Origin: Bacillota bacterium
Lineage (GTDB): Bacteria > Bacillota > Clostridia > Acetivibrionales > DSM-1351
NCBI GenBank assembly: GCA_023441625.1
Contig: JAEZOA010000141.1
Span: 1-44,844 of the forward strand
Length of the DNA stretch: 44,844 nt
Direction: 5' to 3'
The notes below the pieces were generated by a model, which ran no database searches, was not told the DNA's origin, and saw only the letters and a list, made by a program, of their open reading frames with translations. This document shows, piece after piece, positions 34,777 to 42,045 of this stretch (the first letter of the stretch is position 1; each line of letters begins with the position of its first letter). A program made the translations under genes and the position numbers.

Positions 34777-35580
34777 ATGATACTTGATAAAATAGTTGAA
34801 GCTACAAAGCAAAGGCTTGAAACAAAAAAAGCCATCAATTCTCTTGAAACTGTAAAAGCTGCTGTAAAGAAATTTCAAATCAGCACGCCCTTTACCTTTG
34901 AAAACGCTCTAAAAACAAAAGATATTGCTTTTATCTGTGAAGTTAAAAAAGCCTCTCCTTCAAAGGGAGTTATTTCTGAGCATTTTCCATACATTGAGAT
35001 TGCTAAGGAATACGAAAAAGCTGGTGCTAACGCAATATCTGTCCTGACAGAGCCACATTTTTTCATGGGCAGTGATGAGTATTTAAGGGAAATTAAAAAG
35101 GTTGTTAAAATACCAGTTCTTCGAAAGGACTTTATTATTGATTCCTATCAGATATATGAAGCTCAGTTAATCGGAGCCGATGCAATTCTATTAATATGCT
35201 CACTGCTGGATACAAAGCAATTGAAGGAATATATAAAAATAGCTGATGGATTAGGGCTTTCCTGCCTTGTTGAAGCCCATGATGAAACAGAACTTAATAG
35301 TGCTATGATGGCAGGAGCAAGGGTTATTGGTGTCAACAATCGAAATCTTAAAACCTTTGAGGTAGATATTAATACGAGCGCAAAGCTTAGAGGACTAGTA
35401 CCAAAGGATAAAGTTTTTGTATCGGAAAGTGGTATTAAGACGAAAGCTGATATTGATGTATTACGCCAAAACGGTACTAATGCAGTTCTAATAGGTGAAA
35501 CTCTTATGCTTAGCAAAAATATTAGTACTGAGTTATCAAGGTTACGTTCATTTGAGAAAGGGATTAACAACGCAAGTTGA
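34777..35580 (+). CDS. trpC: Indole-3-glycerol phosphate synthase
   Basis: Closes the indole ring from carboxyphenylaminodeoxyribulose-phosphate. This is a TIM barrel of 267 residues. Motifs are CEVKKASPSKGVI (catalytic Lys), PVLRKDFIIDSYQIYEA, GADAILLI, SCLVEAHDE, GVNNRNLKTFEVD and VSESGIKT. The start at 34777 gives the family N-terminus MILDKIVEATKQRL and has GGAGG five bases upstream. A second start, GTG at 34687, has the same spacing to the duplicated GGAGG and would add 30 residues with no Trp. Confidence 0.96.
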   Translation: MILDKIVEATKQRLETKKAINSLETVKAAVKKFQISTPFTFENALKTKDIAFICEVKKASPSKGVISEHFPYIEIAKEYEKAGANAISVLTEPHFFMGSDEYLREIKKVVKIPVLRKDFIIDSYQIYEAQLIGADAILLICSLLDTKQLKEYIKIADGLGLSCLVEAHDETELNSAMMAGARVIGVNNRNLKTFEVDINTSAKLRGLVPKDKVFVSESGIKTKADIDVLRQNGTNAVLIGETLMLSKNISTELSRLRSFEKGINNAS

Positions 35581-35675
35581 AAAGCCAACATTGCTTATGT
35601 TAATAAATAAGCTACACATATCAGCTATTGCTTTGTTGTAACCAATAAGTTTAATATGGGATGAGGTTAAGTAAA

Positions 35676-36323
35676 ATGGTAACTAAGATTAAGATTTGTG
35701 GCTTGACTCGCATGCAGGATATTGAATATGCAAATAAGGTTTTGCCTGATTATATCGGCTTTGTTTTTGCAGAAAGTCGGCGACATATTGATATAGAAGC
35801 TGCCGCTGGACTAAAAGCTATATTAGATAGCAGAATCGAGGCTGTGGGTGTCTTTGTAAATGAAAGTATTGATGTGATTAGTGACATCTGCAACAGAAAA
35901 ATTATTGACCTTGTTCAGCTCCATGGTGATGAAAGTGAAGAATATATTAGTACTCTTCACCAGAGGATTAACAATCCAATTATAAAAGCAATCCGGGTTA
36001 AGGATATAAATTCAATAACTGAGTATCAAGCTAAGGATATAAATTCGGCAAATGCTGTAGATCAGCTACGCTGTAACTTTCTCCTCCTAGACGCTTACTC
36101 TGAAAAAGAATTTGGCGGAACTGGAAAAACATTTGATTGGGAAATAGTAAAGAACCTTTCTAAACCTTTCTTTTTGGCAGGAGGAATATATGCTGAGAAT
36201 GCAAGAGCTGCCATAGAAAAAGCTAAGCCTTACTGTCTTGATGTTAGTAGTGGTGTAGAAACAAATGGCTTTAAGGATAAAACTAAAATTAAACAGCTAG
36301 TTAGTGTAGTTAGGGGTATTTAA
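35676..36323 (+). CDS. trpF: Phosphoribosylanthranilate isomerase
   Basis: Catalyses the Amadori rearrangement before TrpC. A 215-residue TIM barrel with KICGLTRMQDIEYA (catalytic Cys), GFVFAESRRH, VQLHGDE, LLDAYSEKEFGGTGKTFDW (catalytic Asp) and FLAGGIYAENA, DVSSGVET. The frame opens at an ATG at 35661, which is part of the TGAGGT site, so the ATG at 35676 is chosen. The 95-base gap to trpC holds a 21-base near-copy of the exon next to the intron at the right edge of the window. Confidence 0.95.
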   Translation: MVTKIKICGLTRMQDIEYANKVLPDYIGFVFAESRRHIDIEAAAGLKAILDSRIEAVGVFVNESIDVISDICNRKIIDLVQLHGDESEEYISTLHQRINNPIIKAIRVKDINSITEYQAKDINSANAVDQLRCNFLLLDAYSEKEFGGTGKTFDWEIVKNLSKPFFLAGGIYAENARAAIEKAKPYCLDVSSGVETNGFKDKTKIKQLVSVVRGI

Positions 36324-36389
36324 AGTAACTTTTATGATGTTAGAATAATTTAACGCTAGACAATATATGAAAAGGAGAGAGTGATTTTA

Positions 36390-37574
36390 ATGGTAAAAGG
36401 AAGATATGGTATACACGGAGGACAATATGTCCCTGAAATACTAATGAACGCAATAATTGAACTGGAGTCCGCCTACAACTTTTATAAAAATGACTATAGT
36501 TTTAATCAGGAGCTTACTTTCCTGTTGAGAGAATATGCAGGAAGGCCTTCTCTGCTATATTATGCAAAAAAAATGACAGAGGACCTAGGTGGTGCAAAAA
36601 TTTATCTAAAAAGAGAGGATTTAAATCATACTGGTTCACACAAAATAAATAATGTTTTAGGTCAAGTTTTATTGGCTAAAAAAATGGGCAAAAAGCGTGT
36701 CATCGCTGAAACAGGTGCTGGTCAACATGGTGTTGCTACTGCTACAGCCGCCGCATTAATGGGTATGGAATGTGAAGTATTCATGGGTCTAGAAGATACT
36801 AAGCGCCAAGCGCTTAATGTTTTCAGAATGGAGTTGTTAGGCGCTAAGGTTCATGCTGTAACTAGTGGCACTCAAACTCTAAAGGATGCTGTAAGTGAAA
36901 CAATGCGTGAATGGGCTACTCGCATCGATGACACACACTATGTTTTAGGATCTGTTATGGGACCTCATCCCTTTCCAGCAATAGTAAGGGATTTCCAAAG
37001 TGTCATCGGCAAAGAGGTTAAAGAGCAATTGTATGATAAGGAAGGAAGGCTTCCCGATGTTGCAATTGCGTGTGTGGGCGGTGGCAGTAATGCAATTGGG
37101 CTTTTTTATGATTTTATCAATGACAGCTCTGTTGAGCTGATTGGCTGTGAAGCAGCTGGAAAAGGTGTCGATACAGACTATCATGCTGCAACAATTGCAA
37201 AGGGTCAGCTGGGAATATTCCATGGTATGAAGTCATATTTTTGCCAAGATGAGCACGGTCAGATTGCACCTGTTTATTCAATATCTGCTGGACTTGACTA
37301 CCCTGGTATTGGACCGGAACATGCAAATCTCCATGATATTAGCCGAGCAAAATATGTATCAATTACTGATGCCGAAGCAATTAATGCCTTTGAGTATCTT
37401 TCCAAAACAGAGGGCATTATTCCAGCAATAGAAAGCTCACATGCTGTAGCCCATGCTATTAAATTAGCACCAGAATTATCTTCTGATAAGATAATGGTTA
37501 TATGTCTCTCAGGAAGAGGCGACAAGGATGTTGCAGCAATAGCAAAATACATGGGGGTGAATATTAATGAGTAA
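36390..37574 (+). CDS. trpB: Tryptophan synthase beta subunit
   Basis: The PLP enzyme joining indole and serine. At 394 residues it is normal. The PLP lysine is in HTGSHKINN; AETGAGQHGVATATA and CVGGGSNAIG bind the cofactor phosphate and substrate. The frame opens at GTG 36381, two bases after AGGAGAGA. The ATG at 36390 has proper spacing and gives the expected MVKGRYGIHGGQYVPE start. It overlaps trpA by eight bases. Confidence 0.97.
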   Translation: MVKGRYGIHGGQYVPEILMNAIIELESAYNFYKNDYSFNQELTFLLREYAGRPSLLYYAKKMTEDLGGAKIYLKREDLNHTGSHKINNVLGQVLLAKKMGKKRVIAETGAGQHGVATATAAALMGMECEVFMGLEDTKRQALNVFRMELLGAKVHAVTSGTQTLKDAVSETMREWATRIDDTHYVLGSVMGPHPFPAIVRDFQSVIGKEVKEQLYDKEGRLPDVAIACVGGGSNAIGLFYDFINDSSVELIGCEAAGKGVDTDYHAATIAKGQLGIFHGMKSYFCQDEHGQIAPVYSISAGLDYPGIGPEHANLHDISRAKYVSITDAEAINAFEYLSKTEGIIPAIESSHAVAHAIKLAPELSSDKIMVICLSGRGDKDVAAIAKYMGVNINE

Positions 37575-38340
37575 AATAAAAAATGCATTCGTGAATGGCA
37601 AGGCGTTTATAGGCTTTTTAACAGCAGGTGACCCATCTCTTGATAAAACAGAGGAATTCATACTTTCAATGGTCGAAGCCGGAGCAGATTTAATAGAAAT
37701 TGGTATACCCTTTTCTGACCCCATTGCAGAAGGTGAGGTCATACAAAGAGCCAATGTTCGAGCCTTATCTGTTGATACCACATTAGATAAAATATTTAGC
37801 ATGGTTAAAGCTATCCGTCTAAAAACTCAGATTCCAATAGTTTTCTTAACCTATCTAAACCCAGTATTCACATATGGTTATGACCACTTTTTCAGGGAAT
37901 GTAATAATAATGGTGTCGATGGAGTAATAATACCCGATATTCCTTTTGAGGAAAAGGGTGAGCTACTTCCTTTTAGTGATAAATATGAGGTCGATATAAT
38001 TTCATTGATTTCACCGAGTTCAAAGGATAGAATATCAAAAATAGCAAGCTGCGCAAAAGGCTTCGTTTACTGTGTTTCTTCAATGGGAGTAACAGGAATA
38101 AGAAATGAGATAAAGACTGACTTCTCTTCCCTTTTATCTGCAATCAAAGCTGCCACCAATGTTCCTGTAGCTGTAGGATTTGGTATTTCAACCCCTCAGC
38201 AGGTCTCTGCTATAGGTGCATATGCTGATGGTGTTATAGTAGGAAGTGCTATTGTAAAAATTATCGAAGAGCATGGTGCTGACGCCGCAAAGCCTTTGTA
38301 TGATTATGTCAGAGAGATGAAGAAGGCAGTAAGTTCATAG
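37567..38340 (+). CDS. trpA: Tryptophan synthase alpha subunit
   Basis: Cleaves indole-glycerol phosphate and passes indole to TrpB. A 257-residue TIM barrel with GFLTAGDPSLD, LIEIGIPFSDPIAEGE, VFLTYLNPVFTYG and VAVGFGIS. The catalytic Glu (49 in the Salmonella enzyme) is present in the LIEIG strand. The Asp60 position is Glu (AEGE instead of ADGP), a conservative change. It is the last trp gene and is followed by a 19-bp hairpin. Confidence 0.96.
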   Translation: MSKIKNAFVNGKAFIGFLTAGDPSLDKTEEFILSMVEAGADLIEIGIPFSDPIAEGEVIQRANVRALSVDTTLDKIFSMVKAIRLKTQIPIVFLTYLNPVFTYGYDHFFRECNNNGVDGVIIPDIPFEEKGELLPFSDKYEVDIISLISPSSKDRISKIASCAKGFVYCVSSMGVTGIRNEIKTDFSSLLSAIKAATNVPVAVGFGISTPQQVSAIGAYADGVIVGSAIVKIIEEHGADAAKPLYDYVREMKKAVSS

Positions 38341-38382
38341 TAAGCCAATGCTATTGGTCACATAAAATAATCTTTTTTATAA

Positions 38383-38426
38383 ATAAAGCAGCGAAAAGTA
38401 AGTATTTTTACTTTTCGCTGCTTTAT
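38383..38426. terminator. Long hairpin between convergent trpA and hexokinase genes
   Basis: A perfect 19-bp stem (38383-38401 with 38408-38426; core AAAGCAGCGAAAAGTAA) with a six-base loop. It lies between the converging trp operon and hexokinase gene and probably ends both transcripts, although the T-tracts on either side are weak. Confidence 0.8.
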
Positions 38427-38479
38427 CACCATTAAAGGTTAATTTTGATTTTTTCAAGGTACAACTGTTTTTAAATATT

Positions 38480-39781
38480 CTAATTCTGTGTTACAGCCAC
38501 AGCTGCTGCAATGGCTGCACCTAAACCTGAACCATCCTTTACGAGCCTTATTTCGATGTTATCAGCATCTTGTGGGTTAAGTGCGTCCTTAAAGGCCTCT
38601 TCCATCAATTTAGGCGCTTTTGGCATCTTTTCATATATTGTTCCATCAATTGCAATAACATGTTTACTTTTTATTGCTGTGCCACTAGCCTCTTGATGAA
38701 ATAGTATTCCTAAATATGATGCAGCTACTAATCTAACAGTTCTTTTTAAAACAACCTCAGATACTAACTTTATATACTCTGCATCTTCTATTGAACAATT
38801 ATATTGTTCTTCAGTTTTTGTTGGATAAAGTATAAAGTTTTCCACCATAAGTGCATTAAAGCTCTGATTGAAAAAATCCTTAACATCTACATTAGTATCT
38901 ATAAACAATACTTTTCTATTATATAAATCTAAGCATACCTCTTTTACTAAACTACCCATATAGTAGCCTGATACCATTTTCTCTAAAAGCTGTGCACCAG
39001 GTACCTGACTGTTTTTGTCTATTATCTCATCATATTGTGTTACTGGTAAGCCAATATTGTAATTTCCAGATTCAAGATTTACTATCATCTTTCCACCATT
39101 AATTGGGTGATTATTTTCAAGATAGCAAGTATTGTGCCCAGTTCCCATAATTGAGCCAATATCTGCATCCTGAAAACTATACATAGCAACTAATAGTGTT
39201 CCTACTGTGTCATTTATAAGAGCAACTGGTGTAATATCTATATTTTTCTCCTTCAGAGCATCTGCTAGCAATTTGTTGATATTTTGTCCTTCAACACCTG
39301 AAGTAGTTATTTCCTTTGTCCAATTTATTAAATATGCCTCATTAATTCCTTCTTGTTTGCATGGAAATGAGAATGTGTTTCCTAGATATAAACTTTCGTT
39401 TGGTTCTACTATACTTGCCATACAATCAGCTATAAATCCAAAAAGCTGTTTTGCATCAGTGTTTTCTTTAGTCAAATCATAGTTTTTCTCTTTATTAATA
39501 AGCTTCTCTTTTTTTTCAATAAGCTTTTCGAAATTACCATTATCTATTTTAAACTTTGTGCACCTAAGATTAGTCCCACCCATATCCATCGTCATGAAAG
39601 TACCCTCTTCTTTTCCAGAAGGCTTTCCAACATAAGATGCAATCATTTTTAAGCAGGACTCTTCTCCCTTTAAGCCAGCTTCGATTGAATCTTTAAATTG
39701 CATAGCTATGCGAATCATAGCATCTCTGTCAATCTCAAATGAACTCACTACCTCTTTAACAATATCATTATTAAACACCAT
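38480..39781 (-). CDS. Hexokinase, eukaryotic-type family
   Basis: Phosphorylates glucose or other hexoses with ATP. At 433 residues it has the hexokinase_1/hexokinase_2 architecture seen in eukaryotes, not the ROK or GlcK glucokinase usual in Firmicutes. Motifs are MDMGGTNLRCTKF (phosphate 1), LGNTFSFPC, LINWTKE, INDTVGTLL (catalytic Asp in ND), MGTGHNTCY, NLESGNY, PGAQLLEKMVSGYYMG, VAIDGTIYEKMP and KDGSGLGAAIAAAV. GAGGTG precedes the ATG. The gene stands alone, convergent with trpA. Confidence 0.92.
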   Translation of the reverse strand: MVFNNDIVKEVVSSFEIDRDAMIRIAMQFKDSIEAGLKGEESCLKMIASYVGKPSGKEEGTFMTMDMGGTNLRCTKFKIDNGNFEKLIEKKEKLINKEKNYDLTKENTDAKQLFGFIADCMASIVEPNESLYLGNTFSFPCKQEGINEAYLINWTKEITTSGVEGQNINKLLADALKEKNIDITPVALINDTVGTLLVAMYSFQDADIGSIMGTGHNTCYLENNHPINGGKMIVNLESGNYNIGLPVTQYDEIIDKNSQVPGAQLLEKMVSGYYMGSLVKEVCLDLYNRKVLFIDTNVDVKDFFNQSFNALMVENFILYPTKTEEQYNCSIEDAEYIKLVSEVVLKRTVRLVAASYLGILFHQEASGTAIKSKHVIAIDGTIYEKMPKAPKLMEEAFKDALNPQDADNIEIRLVKDGSGLGAAIAAAVAVTQN

Positions 39782-39838
39782 TGTGCACCTCGTAAATAAT
39801 TTTATTTCTATTTGTACTAAAATATATCCATTATTCTG

Positions 39839-39867
39839 ATTTTAGTTTATATAATACTATTGGTCAA
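39839..39867 (-). promoter_or_regulatory. Promoter of the hexokinase gene
   Basis: On the minus strand TTGACC (39862-39867), 17 bases, TAAAAT (39839-39844). The start would be near 39832, about 50 bases before the ATG. Confidence 0.68.
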
Positions 39868-39886
39868 GTACAAATGTTTATTTTTC

Positions 39887-40747
39887 TCAATTTTTACCCG
39901 ATAAAATGCCATTTATAAAAGACATTACCTTTAGTAATTCATCTGTTTTCTCATTTTGATAAAACAGCTCAAACTTTCTACCTGAGTAAAATAAATATCT
40001 CATAATCATTCCTTTACCAGTAGCCTCAATTGAGATACTCATTAACGCTTTAATGGGAATAAAAAACAAATCACCACTGACATTACGTTTTCTTTTATCA
40101 TTAAACTTCTCTATAAATACAACAACTTCATTCTCATTAATAATAGTAACATGCGTATTTGTGAGGATTTTTCTTAAAATCCACCATGAGTAGTTATATA
40201 CACGTTTTTGCTGTAAAGAACCAATAATAGCACTATTATCTAATATTGCATTTTTTGCAATTGAAGCACCTATGTAACTGCTTTGCTCTAAATCAGATAA
40301 TTTATAATTAGGCTTACTTTCACCCTTTAAAATTGCTGCTTTTGACACAATGAGTTTCCTTAAATCATATAATAAAGCTTTGGCTATACTATATCCTTTT
40401 GAATCATAGAAAATCCTCTCTTCTCTATCTGTGCCATATAATATTGTTAAGCATGATGAACTTGATATTTCCTCATCTACTATATAATTAATATCATTAT
40501 ATTCAAGTATGTTTTTTAAGATATTATTGTCAACTCTTTTTAGAATAATAAGCTTATTGCTATATAACAAAATAACCTTCTCTAATGATTCATTTTCAAT
40601 AACTAACAAGTCAGAAGATATTATTATTTTTTGTGGATGAAATTCATCTTCACGCAGGCTATTGTAGTACTCAATATACCCCTTCTTAAGTACTTCAATC
40701 TTACCCTCTAATGGTTCTACCGCAGAATAATTATCCATAGAAATCAT
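39887..40747 (-). CDS. Unrecognised 286-residue protein
   Basis: I do not recognise this family. The sequence is soluble with no signal peptide or membrane helix. Two halves look beta-rich: residues 40-75 (KIIISSDLLVIENESLEKVILLYSNKLI-type strands) and 200-275 (TIINENEVVVFIEK, SGDLFFIPIKALMSISIEA, FYSGRKFELFY). The alternating strands followed by a C-terminal helix recall bacterial PH-like domains, but this is a guess. AAAGGAG lies three bases before the first ATG and 12 before an in-frame ATG at 40738, so the start is uncertain. It lies downstream of an amidase gene on the same strand. Confidence 0.7.
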   Translation of the reverse strand: MISMDNYSAVEPLEGKIEVLKKGYIEYYNSLREDEFHPQKIIISSDLLVIENESLEKVILLYSNKLIILKRVDNNILKNILEYNDINYIVDEEISSSSCLTILYGTDREERIFYDSKGYSIAKALLYDLRKLIVSKAAILKGESKPNYKLSDLEQSSYIGASIAKNAILDNSAIIGSLQQKRVYNYSWWILRKILTNTHVTIINENEVVVFIEKFNDKRKRNVSGDLFFIPIKALMSISIEATGKGMIMRYLFYSGRKFELFYQNEKTDELLKVMSFINGILSGKN

Positions 40748-40763
40748 TAACTCCTTTTCCTAA

Positions 40764-40779
40764 TACAATTATAATTGTA
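40764..40779. promoter_or_regulatory. 16-bp perfect palindrome upstream of the unrecognised gene
   Basis: TACAATTATAATTGTA is self-complementary over its full length. It overlaps a TATAAT on the minus strand, about 20 bases before the start of the 286-residue protein, so it could be a repressor site over a -10 box. Confidence 0.4.
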
Positions 40780-40874
40780 CAAAATTATATAAAATTTGTA
40801 AAATATAATATTTATTCTCAAGAATTAATGTGTTCAAACGTATTTATTTAAAATTCTGCAAACCATTTTATTTA

Positions 40875-41798
40875 TTAGTTTAAATTACTTCGGTATTTTT
40901 CTAGCCCTTCAACAATACCTAATACAATTTTATCCTGATAGGATTCAGTATTTAATAGCTTATCCTCCTGTGGATTTGTCATAAATCCCATTTCAAGCAA
41001 TACTACTGGTACCTTAGACCAATTAAAGCCTGTTAGCTCTGTGCTTTTTATCATACCTCTTGATTTTGCCTGTGTATGCTTTAAAACATCATCTAGAATA
41101 TACTGTCCTGCTTGTTCACTCTTCTCAAGGATCTCCTTATCCTTAATATACTTATCACCTGGAATCATCATAAGAACACCTGATACTTTACTATCATTTA
41201 TGCCATTTGCATGTATTCTAATTGTTAAGTCAACACTAGATGAATTCCAAAGCTCTGTTCTTTCAACATTTGTGAGATCACATGTACTTGTTTCCCTAAT
41301 CATTATTATCCTGGCACCCTTTTTGGCCAGTGCTTCTTTGAGTTTCTTTGATACAGTCAGATTTAAACTCGCCTCTGATATCTTGGTATAAACTCCAGAG
41401 GTTCCACTGGCAATAGCCGCCTTCATAATTTCTGAACCAGGTGCTATTGGTTCTTTTTTATTAATAGCTCTAGTCGTTTGTCCATGTCCTGCATCGACGC
41501 AAACAGTAAAGCCTTCCAGCGTCTTATTGTCTCTATCAGCGCTATTTTGTGCAGGTGTTTGTGTTTTCTCTGCCGAATTTGGGGCTACTGAATTTGACTC
41601 TGACAAAGTAACGTCTTCTGATGTAGTGGTTTCCACAATATCAGAAGTTTCCTTACTAACGGCAATGGATTTCGATGTACTGTTGTCAGCTACTGCTTCA
41701 TTAACTGTTCCTGCATTAATATCTTGATTTTTACTTGCACATCCAACAATTAATAATAGGGCAAGAGCTATTGATAATACTTTTATGCAGTTTTTCAT
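40875..41798 (-). CDS. N-acetylmuramoyl-L-alanine amidase lipoprotein (Amidase_3)
   Basis: Cleaves the amide bond between N-acetylmuramic acid and the peptide in peptidoglycan. A lipoprotein signal ends in LIVGC (Cys about 20). A Ser/Thr/Glu-rich tether of about 75 residues leads to the Amidase_3 domain. The zinc His is in VCVDAGHGQ, a Glu ligand in ISEASLNL, the second His in LTIRIHANG and the catalytic Glu in VVLLEMGFMTNP. It is anchored outside the membrane, so a wall-remodelling or cell-separation role is likely. AGGAGA lies 12 bases before the ATG. Confidence 0.93.
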   Translation of the reverse strand: MKNCIKVLSIALALLLIVGCASKNQDINAGTVNEAVADNSTSKSIAVSKETSDIVETTTSEDVTLSESNSVAPNSAEKTQTPAQNSADRDNKTLEGFTVCVDAGHGQTTRAINKKEPIAPGSEIMKAAIASGTSGVYTKISEASLNLTVSKKLKEALAKKGARIIMIRETSTCDLTNVERTELWNSSSVDLTIRIHANGINDSKVSGVLMMIPGDKYIKDKEILEKSEQAGQYILDDVLKHTQAKSRGMIKSTELTGFNWSKVPVVLLEMGFMTNPQEDKLLNTESYQDKIVLGIVEGLEKYRSNLN

Positions 41799-41966
41799 AA
41801 TGTCATTTTTTCTCCTATCATTCTCTAGTTATCTCATGCAAATGCTAAATGTTCTTCTGTACTAATATGCAAATTCAATATAACTAATAGTGTTAAAATA
41901 CTCTCATTTTATTATACCAAACTAAGTAAAGTTTAAAAGGAATACTAAATCAGATAGATATCTAAC

Positions 41967-42015
41967 AAAAAAAGTGACTATTGCAGTTGGAACTATTTTC
42001 TGCAACAGTCACTTT
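41967..42015 (-). terminator. Intrinsic terminator of the chemoreceptor gene
   Basis: Stem of 16 pairs, AAAGTGACTATTGCAG (41971-41986) with CTGCAACAGTCACTTT (42000-42015), containing one G-U pair. On the minus strand it runs into seven T residues (41967-41973). It lies 31 bases after the chemoreceptor stop. Confidence 0.92.
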
Positions 42016-42045
42016 CTATCTCATTAAAGTACTTTACATTTCTAT

